Of a DNA stretch of 25,803 nucleotides, positions 16,531 to 25,633 are shown piece after piece; within the stretch, counting starts at the first letter, position 1, and each line of letters opens with the position of its first letter. The notes beneath the pieces were generated by a model. That model had not been told where the DNA came from and searched no databases. It was given only the letters and a program-made list of their open reading frames with translations. The translations under genes and the position numbers were made by a program. This stretch comes from an uncultured Alistipes sp. (GTDB lineage Bacteria > Bacteroidota > Bacteroidia > Bacteroidales > Rikenellaceae): contig CAMWIG010000007.1 in NCBI GenBank assembly GCA_947174295.1, positions 1 to 25,803 of the forward strand. Direction: 5' to 3'.

Positions 16531-17495
16531 AACCGTTCAGATTTACTCCGATTCTCAAATCTCTGATTTGGGGCGGCGACAAGATAGCGCCCTACAAAGG
16601 TATCGCCACCGACCAGCCGAACATCGGCGAGAGTTGGGAGCTTTCGGGCGTCGCAGGCGACGAGTCGGTCGTCGCCGATGGCGAGTACGCCGGCCGCACG
16701 CTTCCGCAGCTTATCGCCGAACTCAAAGAAGAGCTGGTAGGCCGTAAGGTCTACGAACGCTTCGGCACCGAATTTCCGCTGCTCGTCAAGTTCATCGACG
16801 CGCGCGACGACCTCTCGATTCAGGTGCACCCGAACGACGCTCTGTCGCAGATGCGCCACGGCAAGCATGGCAAGACCGAGATGTGGTACGTGGTGGGAGC
16901 CGACGAGGGTGCGCACCTCAAATCGGGCTTCACGCAGCGGATCACTCCCGAGGAGTACGAGCGTCGCGTGGCGGACAACACCCTCACGGAGGTGTTGTGC
17001 GACTACGCCGTTCGGCCGGGCGACCTCTTCTTCCTGCCGGCAGGCCGCGTGCACGCCATCTGCGCGGGGTCGTTCGTGGCCGAGATCCAGCAGACCTCGG
17101 ACGTGACCTACCGCATCTACGACTACGGTCGTCTGGGCAAGGACGGGCGGCCCCGCGAGCTCCATACGGAGCTTGCCAAGGATGCCATCGACTACGCGGT
17201 GCAGCAGGATTACAGGTCGCACTACGAGGCACGCAGAAACGTCGAGACGGAGCTTGTGGCGTGCCCCTACTTCGTAACGTCGCTCTACGACCTCGACGAG
17301 CCGGTCGAAAAGGAGATTGCTGCCTTCGACTCGTTCCTCGTGGTGATGTGTCTTGCGGGCAGCGGCCGTCTCGTGGACGACAAGGGCTGCGAGACCCCCA
17401 TCCGTCAGGGCGAAACACTGCTCGTGCCGGCCTCGACGCGCCGCGTCAGGTTCGTGCCCGACTCGGAGATGAAACTCATGACAAGCCGTCTGTGA
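16527..17495 (+). CDS. manA: Mannose-6-phosphate isomerase, class I
   Basis: This 322-residue cytoplasmic enzyme interconverts mannose-6-phosphate and fructose-6-phosphate, passing mannose into glycolysis. The start, ATG 16527, overlaps the kinase stop as ATGA; the open frame upstream is a shadow of the kinase gene. Zinc ligands are visible: Q99 and H101 in SIQVHPND, E118 in GKTEMWYV, and H176 in AGRVHAI. The N terminus (FTPILKSLIWGGDKI), FPLLVKFIDARDDLS and EIQQTSDVTYRIYDYGR are diagnostic of the short bacterial PMI type. The C-terminal cupin half (LVPASTRRVRF) is complete. Placement inside the operon implies that mannose is a major product of the pathway and that flux is matched to PUL induction. 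Confidence 0.97.
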   Translation: MKPFRFTPILKSLIWGGDKIAPYKGIATDQPNIGESWELSGVAGDESVVADGEYAGRTLPQLIAELKEELVGRKVYERFGTEFPLLVKFIDARDDLSIQVHPNDALSQMRHGKHGKTEMWYVVGADEGAHLKSGFTQRITPEEYERRVADNTLTEVLCDYAVRPGDLFFLPAGRVHAICAGSFVAEIQQTSDVTYRIYDYGRLGKDGRPRELHTELAKDAIDYAVQQDYRSHYEARRNVETELVACPYFVTSLYDLDEPVEKEIAAFDSFLVVMCLAGSGRLVDDKGCETPIRQGETLLVPASTRRVRFVPDSEMKLMTSRL

Positions 17496-17497
17496 CC

Positions 17498-19741
17498 ATG
17501 CGAAGAGGAGCAGTCATACTTATCGCGCTGATGCTTTCGGGCCTTTGCCATGCGCAGCGGCCGGTCGATTGCGTCGACCCGTTCATCGGTACTACCAACT
17601 TCGGCACCTGCAACCCCGGCGCCGTCTGCCCCCACGGCATGATGGCCGTCGTGCCGTTCAACGTCATGGGCTCCGCCGCCAACCGCTACGACAAGGACGC
17701 GCGCTGGTGGTCGACGCCCTACGAGCGCACCAATTCGTTCTTCACGGGCTTCGCCCACGGAGCCCTGAGCGGCGTGGGCTGCCCCGAGATGGGAGCGCTG
17801 CTCACCATAGCCACCACCGGGCCGCTGACGGTCGATTACAAGGAGTACGGCACGTCCTACACCGACGAAACCGCGTCGCCGGGCTACTACGCCGCTACGC
17901 TCTCCAAATACGGCATCCGCGCCGAAGCCACCGCCACGCCTCGCACGTCGGTCGAGCGCTACACCTTTCCCGGCGGCAAGGGCCATATATTATTGAATCT
18001 CGGCGAGGGGCTCACCAACGAGAGCGGTGCGACGGTTCGGCGCGTGAGCGCCACCGAAATCGAGGGCTCGAAGCTGCTGGGCACGTTCTGCTACAATCCC
18101 CAGAAGGTTTTCCCCGTCTACTTCGTCCTGCGCGTCTCGAAGAAGCCCTCGCAGTCGGGCTACTGGAAGAAGCAGCGCCCCATGACGGGCGTCGAGGCCG
18201 AGTGGACCCCCGACAACGGCAAATATAAGCTCTATACGGAGTACGGCCGCGAGCTCTCGGGCGACGACGTGGGCTACTGGTTCTCGTTCGACGACTTGCA
18301 GGCCGGCGAGCAGGTCGAGGTGCGCATGGGCATCTCCTACGTCTCGACCGAGAACGCCCGCCGCAACCTCGATGCCGAGCAGCCGGACGGCGCGACGTTC
18401 GACAGCATCCGCCAAAAGGCTCGCAGCCAGTGGAACGACGACCTCTCGCGCATCCGCGTCGAGGGCGGCACCGAGGAGCAGCGGACAGTCTTCTACACGG
18501 CGCTCTACCACACGCTGATCCACCCCAACCTGCTGAGCGACACCAACGGCGAATACCCGCTTATGGAGCGCTCGGGCGAGACGGGCGTCACCGACGGCGA
18601 CCGCTACACGGTCTTCTCGCTTTGGGACACCTACCGCAACGTCCACCAGCTCCTGACGCTCGTTTACCCCGAACGGCAGCTCGATATGGTGCGTTCGATG
18701 GTCGACATGTCGCGCGAGTGGGGCTGGCTGCCCAAGTGGGAGCTCTACGGCCGCGAGACCTTCACCATGGAGGGCGATCCGGCCGTTCCCGTCCTCGTCG
18801 ACACGTGGCGCAAGGGGCTGCGCGACTTCGACATCGACGCCGCCTACGCGGCCATGAAGCGCTCGGCCACCGCACCCGGCGACCGCAACCCCATGCGGCC
18901 CGACATAGACCCCTACGTCGAGCGGGGCTATATTCCGCTGGGCTTCTTCGCCGCCGACGCTTCGGGCGACAACTCGGTGTCGCATGCGCTCGAATACTAC
19001 GTCGCCGATGCCGCGCTGGCTTGGCTGGCCGAGGAGCGGGGCGAGCGGGAGTTCGCCGCCGAGCTGCGCCGCCGCGCCGCCGGGTGGAAGCACTATTACA
19101 GTCCCGAATCCGGCACCTTGCGGCCGCGCAATCCCGACGGGACGTTCCTTGCTCCATTCGATCCGCGTCAGGGCGAGAATTTCGAGGCCGTGCCGGGCTT
19201 CCACGAGGGTTCGGCATGGAACTACACCTTCTTCGTGCCGCACGACGTCGAGGGGCTGGCTGCCGCGATGGGCGGACGCCGCAAGTTCGTCGACAAACTC
19301 CAAAAAGTCTTCGACGAGGGCCTCTACGACCCCGCCAACGAGCCCGACATCGCCTATGCCTACCTTTTCAGCCGCTTCCGCGGCGAGGAGTGGCGCACGC
19401 AGAAAGAGGTCGCGCGCCTGCTGGGCGAGCACTTCACGCACTCGGCCGACGGCATCCCGGGCAACGACGACACGGGCACCATGTCCGCTTGGGCCGTCTT
19501 CTCGATGCTGGGCTTCTATCCCGACTGCCCCGGCGAGCCGTATTATACGCTTACGGCACCGACTTTCGACCGGGCCGAGATCGACACCCCGCAGGGCACG
19601 CTGACCATAGAGCGCCGCGGAGAGGGACCCTACGTCCGCCGCATGACCCTCGGCGGCAAGCCCTTGACCGAATACCGCATCGCGCACGACGAGCTGCTCA
19701 GCGGAAAAAAACTTACCTTTGAACTCAAAACCGACAAATAA
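17498..19741 (+). CDS. GH92 exo-alpha-mannosidase with SPI signal (periplasmic)
   Basis: ATG 17498, 2 nt after the manA stop, gives 747 residues; the longer frame upstream overlaps manA. The signal peptide MRRGAVILIALMLSGLCHA lacks a lipobox and looks SPI-cleaved before QRPVD, so the enzyme should be soluble in the periplasm, unlike the two other GH92 proteins. The N-terminal module begins VDPFIGTTNFGTCNPGA with CPHGMMAVVPFNVMG. The (alpha/alpha)6 catalytic half has WDTYRNVHQLLTLVYPE, HEGSAWNYTF (candidate acid E570) and PGNDDTGTMSAW (candidate base region D657/D658). GH92 enzymes are calcium-dependent inverting exo-mannosidases. The usual HGNEPSHH-like segment is replaced by ANEPDIAYAYLF, so the +1 subsite is different and linkage specificity cannot be read from sequence. 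The gene ends 1 nt before the GH92-GH125 fusion. Confidence 0.94.
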   Translation: MRRGAVILIALMLSGLCHAQRPVDCVDPFIGTTNFGTCNPGAVCPHGMMAVVPFNVMGSAANRYDKDARWWSTPYERTNSFFTGFAHGALSGVGCPEMGALLTIATTGPLTVDYKEYGTSYTDETASPGYYAATLSKYGIRAEATATPRTSVERYTFPGGKGHILLNLGEGLTNESGATVRRVSATEIEGSKLLGTFCYNPQKVFPVYFVLRVSKKPSQSGYWKKQRPMTGVEAEWTPDNGKYKLYTEYGRELSGDDVGYWFSFDDLQAGEQVEVRMGISYVSTENARRNLDAEQPDGATFDSIRQKARSQWNDDLSRIRVEGGTEEQRTVFYTALYHTLIHPNLLSDTNGEYPLMERSGETGVTDGDRYTVFSLWDTYRNVHQLLTLVYPERQLDMVRSMVDMSREWGWLPKWELYGRETFTMEGDPAVPVLVDTWRKGLRDFDIDAAYAAMKRSATAPGDRNPMRPDIDPYVERGYIPLGFFAADASGDNSVSHALEYYVADAALAWLAEERGEREFAAELRRRAAGWKHYYSPESGTLRPRNPDGTFLAPFDPRQGENFEAVPGFHEGSAWNYTFFVPHDVEGLAAAMGGRRKFVDKLQKVFDEGLYDPANEPDIAYAYLFSRFRGEEWRTQKEVARLLGEHFTHSADGIPGNDDTGTMSAWAVFSMLGFYPDCPGEPYYTLTAPTFDRAEIDTPQGTLTIERRGEGPYVRRMTLGGKPLTEYRIAHDELLSGKKLTFELKTDK

Positions 19742-19742
19742 C

Positions 19743-22700
19743 ATGAACCTGAAACAACTGCTTATCGGCTCGGCGCTTCTGCTCTCGGCGGCCTGCGCGC
19801 ACTCGGTCTCCGAGGTCGACCTTACCTGCTTCGTCGACCCCAAAATCGGCACGGGCGGCCACGGCCACGTCTTCGTCGGGGCCAACGTGCCGTTCGGCAT
19901 GGTCCAGCTCGGCCCTACGAGTCTGCCCCAGACCTGGGACTGGTGCTCGGGCTACCACGACTCCGACTCGACGGTCATCGGCTTCTCGCATACGCATCTG
20001 AGTGGCACGGGCATCGGCGACCTGTTCGACATTACGCTCATGCCCGTGGTGGGCGAGGTGACCTATGCCCGCGGCACGGAGGATGACCCCGCGTCGGGGC
20101 TCTGGTCCTACGCCGACCGTTCGCGCGAGGTCGCGCGGCCGGGCTACTACTCCGTGCCGCTGACGCGTTATAACGTTTTAGCCGAGCTCACGGCCACCGC
20201 ACGCGTGGGCCTGCACCGCTACACGTTCCACCAAGAGGACAATGCCGCCGTGGTCTTCGACCTCGAAAACGGGGGTTGCTGGGACAAGGCCACCGACGCC
20301 CGCCTCGAAGCCGTCGGCGACCGCCGCATCGAGGGCTGGCGCCACTCCACGGGCTGGGCCAAGGAGCAGCGGGTCTACTTCGTGGCGGAGTTCTCGAAGC
20401 CTTTCGAGCGGTTCGAGACCGTCGGCGACCGCTACGCGCGGGCTTCGTTCGCGACCTCGGAGAACGAGGCCGTGCTCGTGAAGGTAGCTCTGTCGCCCGT
20501 GAGCATCGAGGGTGCGCGCGCCAATCTTGCGGCCGAGCTTCCCGGCTGGGACTTCGACGCCGTGGCAGAGGCTGCCGACAAGGCATGGAACGCCGAACTC
20601 TCGAAAATTCGGATCGAGACCGCAGACGAGACGGCGCGCACCATCTTCTACACGTCGCTCTATCACTCGATGATTGCCCCGGTCACGTTCTGCGATGCGG
20701 ACGGTTCGTACCGCGGCGCCGACGGCCAGGTGCACGCCGCCCCGGGGCATGCGACCTACTCGGTTTTCTCGTTGTGGGACACCTACCGGGCCAAGATGCC
20801 GCTGCTGACCCTCACGCAGCCCGAGCGCATGACCGACATCGTCAACACGATGCTCTCGATCGCCGACGAGCAGGGTCGCCTTCCGGTGTGGCATCTGTGG
20901 GGCTGCGAGACCGACTGCATGGTGGGCAATCCGGGCATCGTCGTCGTAGCCGATGCCATCGTGAAGAACCTGCCCGGCATCGACCGCGGGCGGGCGTTCG
21001 AGGCGATCCGCCGAACGGCCATGAACCCCGGCCGCGGCGGTGACCTGAGAATGAAATACGGTTACATCCCCTGCGACCTCTTCACCGAGGCCGTGGCTTA
21101 CGACATGGAGTACGCCGTGGCCGACGGCGCCGCGGCCCGTGCCGCCGAAGCGCTCGGCAAAACGGCCGATGCGAAGTATTTCACCGACCGCAGCCGCTCC
21201 TACCGCAACTATTTCGATCCGCAGACGGGCTTCATCCGGGGCCGCGACAGCCGCGGACGGTGGCGCACGCCGTTCAACCCCTTCTCGTCGGAGCACCGCG
21301 CCGACGACTACTGCGAGGGCAACGCATGGCAGTATACGTGGCTGGCGCCGCACGACGTGCGGGGCTTGCAGGAGTGCTTCGGCTCGCGCGGGCGGATGCT
21401 CGAAAAGCTCGATTCGCTCTTCACCGTAAGCTCCGTCATCGAGGGGGCCGAGACCTCGCCCGACATCTCGGGCATGATCGGCCAGTATGCCCACGGCAAC
21501 GAACCCTCGCACGCCACGCTCTACCTCTATACCATGCTCGGGCAGCCGTGGAAGACGGCCGACCGCGTGCGCGAGGTGCTCGCGACGCTCTACCACGCCG
21601 CGCCCGACGGACTGTCGGGCAACGAGGATGTGGGCCAGATGTCGGCGTGGTACGTCCTCTCGTCGCTGGGCATGTACGAGGCCGAACCCGCCGGCGGCCG
21701 CTACTGGTTCGGGTCGCCGCTGTTCGACCGGGCCGAGCTGCAAGTCCCGGGCGGCACGTTCCGCATCGTCGCCGAGAACAATTCGGCTGAAAACAAATAC
21801 ATACAACGCGTATGGCTCGACGGACGGCCCTATACCAAACCCCATATCGCCCATGCCGACATCATGCGCGGCGGCGAGCTGCGCTTCGAGATGGGCGCCG
21901 AGCCCCGGGTGTGGTACTGCGCCGACGAGCCGGCTGCGTATGCCGATCAACGGCCGGCGCCCGAAAAGCGGCTCTTCGTCTCCGAGGCCGTCGAAGCCGA
22001 AATCGAACGCGTGTGCGGTCTGCTGACCAACGAGCGCCTGCGCTGGATGTTCGCCAACTGCTTCCCCAACACGCTCGACACGACGGTGCACTACCGCGAG
22101 GACGCCGAGGGCAACCCCGACACCTACGTCTACACGGGCGACATCCCGGCCATGTGGCTGCGCGATTCGGGGGCTCAGGTGTGGCCCTACGTGCAGCTGT
22201 GCACCGCCGACCCGGCCTTGCAGAAGATGATTGCCGGCGTCATCCGCCGTCAGTTCCGGCTGATCGGCATCGACCCCTACGCCAATGCCTTCAACGACGG
22301 CCCCACGGGTGCGGGCGAGGATGTCGGCTACCCGGGCAACCGGCAGTCGCCGTGGGTCTTCGAGCGCAAGTGGGAGATCGACTCCCACTGCTATCCCATA
22401 CGGCTGGCGCACCGTTACTGGAAGACCACGGGCGACGCGTCGGTATTCGACGCCGAGTGGGTCGGGGCCATGCGCGCCATCCTCGCCACGCTGCGCGAGC
22501 AGCAGATGAAGGATGGCCCGGGCGACTACATCTTCCTGCGCCGCACCGACCGCCAGTTAGACACCCGCTGCCACGTGGGGCGCGGCAATCCGGTGAAGCC
22601 CGTGGGGCTTATCGCCTCGGCGTTCCGCCCCTCGGACGACGCCACGACCTTCGGATTCCTCATCCCGTCGAACTTTATGGCCGTCACGTCGCTGCGCAAG

Positions 22701-23285
22701 GCCGCAGAGATTCTCGCGGAGGTGAACGGCGAAACGGCTCTTGCGGCCGAGTGCACGACGCTGGCCGACGAGGTGGCCGCGGCGTTGCGTGAATACGCCG
22801 TCGTCGAGCATCCCGACTACGGGAAGATCTATGCGTTCGAGGTCGACGGCTTCGGCAGCGTGCAGCTTATGGACGACGCCAACGTGCCGTCGCTGCTGGC
22901 CATGGCCTACCTTGGCGACGTCGACCGCCGCGACCCCGTCTATGAGAACACCCGCCGCTTCGTGTGGAGCGCGAACAACCCCTACTTCTGGCGCGGTGCG
23001 GCGGGCGAAGGCATCGGCGGTCCGCATATCGGCGTTGAGATGATTTGGCCCATGAGCATCATGATGCGGGCCTTCACCTCGACCGACGACGCCGAAATCC
23101 GCGACTGCCTCATGGCCCTGATGACCACCGACGCCGGCACGGGATTCATCCACGAATCGTTCTCGCGCCACGATGCCGCCGACTTCACGCGGCCGTGGTT
23201 CGCATGGCAGAACACGCTCTTCGGCGAACTGATATTGAAACTCGTGAACGACGGAAAAACAGAACTTTTGAACTCGATAATATAA
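19743..23285 (+). CDS. GH92-GH125 bifunctional exo-mannosidase lipoprotein
   Basis: One uninterrupted 1180-residue frame from ATG 19743, one base after the previous stop. The lipoprotein signal ends in LSAAC (Cys18), without an acidic surface-export signal. Residues about 28-735 are a full GH92: FVDPKIGTGGHGHVFVGA, WDTYRAKMPLLTLTQPE, CEGNAWQYTW (acid candidate E525), YAHGNEPSHATLYLY (H584), and SGNEDVGQMSAWYVLSSLG (626-631 base motif). Residues about 760-1180 are a full GH125 alpha-1,6-mannosidase: FANCFPNTLDTTV, YTGDIPAMWLRDSGAQVWPY, FERKWEIDSHCYP with acid candidate D880, and GFIHESF with base candidate E1138. Both active sites look intact, and a short linker (about 735-760, rich in Ala and Pro) joins them. 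GH125 removes alpha-1,6-mannose after other branches are cleared, so the fusion could trim a Man3-like core to Man-beta-1,4-GlcNAc. GH92 linkage is unknown. Confidence 0.95.
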   Translation: MNLKQLLIGSALLLSAACAHSVSEVDLTCFVDPKIGTGGHGHVFVGANVPFGMVQLGPTSLPQTWDWCSGYHDSDSTVIGFSHTHLSGTGIGDLFDITLMPVVGEVTYARGTEDDPASGLWSYADRSREVARPGYYSVPLTRYNVLAELTATARVGLHRYTFHQEDNAAVVFDLENGGCWDKATDARLEAVGDRRIEGWRHSTGWAKEQRVYFVAEFSKPFERFETVGDRYARASFATSENEAVLVKVALSPVSIEGARANLAAELPGWDFDAVAEAADKAWNAELSKIRIETADETARTIFYTSLYHSMIAPVTFCDADGSYRGADGQVHAAPGHATYSVFSLWDTYRAKMPLLTLTQPERMTDIVNTMLSIADEQGRLPVWHLWGCETDCMVGNPGIVVVADAIVKNLPGIDRGRAFEAIRRTAMNPGRGGDLRMKYGYIPCDLFTEAVAYDMEYAVADGAAARAAEALGKTADAKYFTDRSRSYRNYFDPQTGFIRGRDSRGRWRTPFNPFSSEHRADDYCEGNAWQYTWLAPHDVRGLQECFGSRGRMLEKLDSLFTVSSVIEGAETSPDISGMIGQYAHGNEPSHATLYLYTMLGQPWKTADRVREVLATLYHAAPDGLSGNEDVGQMSAWYVLSSLGMYEAEPAGGRYWFGSPLFDRAELQVPGGTFRIVAENNSAENKYIQRVWLDGRPYTKPHIAHADIMRGGELRFEMGAEPRVWYCADEPAAYADQRPAPEKRLFVSEAVEAEIERVCGLLTNERLRWMFANCFPNTLDTTVHYREDAEGNPDTYVYTGDIPAMWLRDSGAQVWPYVQLCTADPALQKMIAGVIRRQFRLIGIDPYANAFNDGPTGAGEDVGYPGNRQSPWVFERKWEIDSHCYPIRLAHRYWKTTGDASVFDAEWVGAMRAILATLREQQMKDGPGDYIFLRRTDRQLDTRCHVGRGNPVKPVGLIASAFRPSDDATTFGFLIPSNFMAVTSLRKAAEILAEVNGETALAAECTTLADEVAAALREYAVVEHPDYGKIYAFEVDGFGSVQLMDDANVPSLLAMAYLGDVDRRDPVYENTRRFVWSANNPYFWRGAAGEGIGGPHIGVEMIWPMSIMMRAFTSTDDAEIRDCLMALMTTDAGTGFIHESFSRHDAADFTRPWFAWQNTLFGELILKLVNDGKTELLNSII

Positions 23286-25522
23286 TGAAGAAATACGCAT
23301 TCATAATCCTCGCGGCTCTCGCCGCCGCCTGCGCCGACCGGCCCGCCGCGCCGCAGCTCCGCCCCTCGGAGTACGTCTCCACGCTCGTGGGCACCCAGTC
23401 CGACTACTCGCTCTCCACGGGCAACACCTACCCGGCCGTGGCGCTGCCGTGGGGCATGAACTTCTGGACGCCCCAGACCGGCACGATGGGCGACGGCTGG
23501 GCCTACACCTACGGCGCGCATACCATCTGCGGCTTCAAGCAGACCCACCAGCCCTCGCCGTGGATCAACGACTACGGCCAGTTCTCGCTGATGCCCGTGC
23601 GCGGTGCGGACAAAATAGACGAAAATAGCCGCCGCAGCTGGTTCTCGCACCAGTCCGAGGAGGCGCGTCCCTACTATTATAAGGTCTACCTCGCCGACCC
23701 CGACGTGCGGGTGGAGATTGCGCCGACCGACCGTGCGGCCGTCATGCGCTTCACCTTCCCCGAGAGCGACGAGTCGGGCGTGGTCATCGACGCATTCGAC
23801 CGCGGGTCGCGCATCGAGGTCCTGCCCGACAGCCGTACGGTCGTGGGCTACACCACGCGCAACAGCGGCGGCGTGCCCGACAACTTCCGCAACTGGTTCG
23901 TCGTCCGGTTCGACCGGCCGTTCGATTCGTTCCGCACCTTCGACGGCACGCGCGAGACCAAGGGGCTGGCCGTCGAGAGCGGCCATGCCTTGGCGGCGGT
24001 CTATTTCGCCACGCGCCGCGGCGAGCAGGTGACCGCGCGCGTCGCCTCGTCGTTCATCTCGCCCGAACAGGCCCTGCGCAACCTCGAAACCGAGCTGGGC
24101 GACGACGACTTCGACGCCGTGAAGAACAAGGCGCAGGCCCGCTGGGACGAGGTGCTCGGACGAATCGAGGTCGAGGGCGGTTCAGAGGAGCAGTACCGCA
24201 CGTTCTACTCGTGTCTCTACCGTTCGACGCTCTTTCCGCGCAAGCTCTACGAAATCGACGCCGAGGGTGCCCCCGTCCATTACAGCCCCTACAATGGAGA
24301 GGTGTTGCCCGGCTACATGTACACCGACACGGGATTCTGGGACACCTTCCGCTCGCTGTTCCCGCTGCTGAACCTCGTTTATCCGTCGGAGAACGCCAAG
24401 ATGCAGGCCGGACTGGCCAACGCCTACCGCGAGAGCGGCTTCCTGCCCGAGTGGGCGAGCCCCGGACACCGCGGCTGCATGGTGGGCAACAACTCCGCAT
24501 CGGTGGTTTCGGATGCCATCCTCAAAGGGGTAACGCCCGCCGAGGATGTCGCCACGCTCTTCGAAGCGATGATGTCGGGCCGCACGAAAGTGCACCCCGA
24601 GGTCAGCTCCACGGGCCGTCTCGGACACGAATACTACAATACGCTCGGCTACGTGCCCTACGACGTCGGCATCCACGAGAATGCGGCCCGCACGCTCGAA
24701 TACGCCTACGACGACTGGTGCATCGCGCAGGCGGCCCGCAAGCTCGGCCGCACCGACGATGCCGCCCTGCTCGAAAAGGCGTCGGGCAACTGGCGCAACC
24801 TCTTCGACCCCGAAACGCGCCTGATGCGCGGCCGCAACGCCGACGGGGAGTTCCAGCGGCCGTTCAGCCCCTACAAGTGGGGCGACGCCTTCACCGAGGG
24901 CAACGCATGGCACTACACGTGGTCGGTCTTCCACGACGTCGAGGGGCTGGCCGAAGCCATGGGCGGCGAAGCCCGATTCGAGAAGATGCTCGACTCGGTC
25001 TTCGTGGTGCCGCCCGTCTACGACGACAGCTACTACGGCTTCCGCATCCACGAAATCACCGAGATGCAGGTGGCCGAGATGGGCAACTACGCCCACGGCA
25101 ACCAGCCCGCGCAGCACGTAATCTATCTGTACGACTACTGCGGAAAACCTCACAAGGCCCAGTGGTGGGTGCGCGAAGTGATGGACCGCCTCTACTCCGC
25201 GAAGCCCGACGGCTACTGCGGCGACGAAGACAACGGCCAGACCTCGGCGTGGTACGTCTTCTCGGCCCTCGGGTTCTATCCCGTCTGCCCCGGCGCCGAC
25301 GAATATGCCGTCGGCTCGCCGCTCTTCCGCAAGGCGACCGTTCATCTCGAAAACGGCCGCGACATTGTGATCGACGCCCCCGGGAACTCGCCCGCCAACC
25401 GCTACATCCGCCGCATGAGCATCGACGGAAAGCTCCTCGACCGGCCGTTCCTCAGCTGGTCGGCGCTGCGGAACGGCGCTGCCGTCCGCTTCGACATGAC
25501 GGACGAGCCTGCCGAACGATGA
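23285..25522 (+). CDS. GH92 exo-alpha-mannosidase, lipoprotein
   Basis: ATG 23285 overlaps the previous stop by one base (TAATG) and gives 745 residues. The long frame beginning at 23045 is a shadow inside the fusion gene. The signal MKKYAFIILAALAAAC has lipid Cys16 followed by ADRPAAPQ, which lacks the acidic export signal, so periplasmic facing is likely. The GH92 fold is complete: STLVGTQSDYSLSTGNTYPA, FWDTFRSLFPLLNLVYP, FTEGNAWHYTW (candidate acid E538), YAHGNQPAQHVIYLYDYCG, and CGDEDNGQTSAWYVFSALG (646-651), where the usual GNED is GDED. This GNQPAQH variant is common in one GH92 clade, distinct from the other two copies here, so a different linkage is likely. It is the last gene of the block and is followed by a strong terminator. 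Confidence 0.95.
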   Translation: MKKYAFIILAALAAACADRPAAPQLRPSEYVSTLVGTQSDYSLSTGNTYPAVALPWGMNFWTPQTGTMGDGWAYTYGAHTICGFKQTHQPSPWINDYGQFSLMPVRGADKIDENSRRSWFSHQSEEARPYYYKVYLADPDVRVEIAPTDRAAVMRFTFPESDESGVVIDAFDRGSRIEVLPDSRTVVGYTTRNSGGVPDNFRNWFVVRFDRPFDSFRTFDGTRETKGLAVESGHALAAVYFATRRGEQVTARVASSFISPEQALRNLETELGDDDFDAVKNKAQARWDEVLGRIEVEGGSEEQYRTFYSCLYRSTLFPRKLYEIDAEGAPVHYSPYNGEVLPGYMYTDTGFWDTFRSLFPLLNLVYPSENAKMQAGLANAYRESGFLPEWASPGHRGCMVGNNSASVVSDAILKGVTPAEDVATLFEAMMSGRTKVHPEVSSTGRLGHEYYNTLGYVPYDVGIHENAARTLEYAYDDWCIAQAARKLGRTDDAALLEKASGNWRNLFDPETRLMRGRNADGEFQRPFSPYKWGDAFTEGNAWHYTWSVFHDVEGLAEAMGGEARFEKMLDSVFVVPPVYDDSYYGFRIHEITEMQVAEMGNYAHGNQPAQHVIYLYDYCGKPHKAQWWVREVMDRLYSAKPDGYCGDEDNGQTSAWYVFSALGFYPVCPGADEYAVGSPLFRKATVHLENGRDIVIDAPGNSPANRYIRRMSIDGKLLDRPFLSWSALRNGAAVRFDMTDEPAER

Positions 25523-25555
25523 GCCGTCCGCTTCGTCGGGTGTAGTCCCTTATTC

Positions 25556-25591
25556 TCGGAATCGTGCCTCGCGGCGCGGTTCCGATTTTTT
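25556..25591 (+). terminator. Strong intrinsic terminator of the locus
   Basis: A 13-bp stem pairs TCGGAATCGTGCC (25556-25568) with GGCGCGGTTCCGA (25573-25585), including two G-T wobbles, around the tetraloop TCGC. Six T residues (25586-25591) follow. It lies 33 nt after the last GH92 stop and has all the marks of rho-independent termination on the + strand. Confidence 0.9.
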
Positions 25592-25633
25592 CGCCGGCGA
25601 TTGTTCGGATGCGCCGGGCGGTTGGCGCTTTCG

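Noticed and set aside
17990..19900. Long minus-strand open frames opposite the real genes (e.g. 636, 744, 580 and 513 residues)
   Set aside because: They lie antisense to clear GH92, LamG, GH18 and other genes, have Arg/Val/Leu/His-rich compositions without motifs or signals, and arise from the very GC-rich third codon positions of the sense strand.
23045..23284. N-terminal extension of the last GH92
   Set aside because: The extension overlaps the end of the GH125 domain in another frame; the ATG at 23285 begins a clean lipoprotein signal and overlaps the stop by one base.
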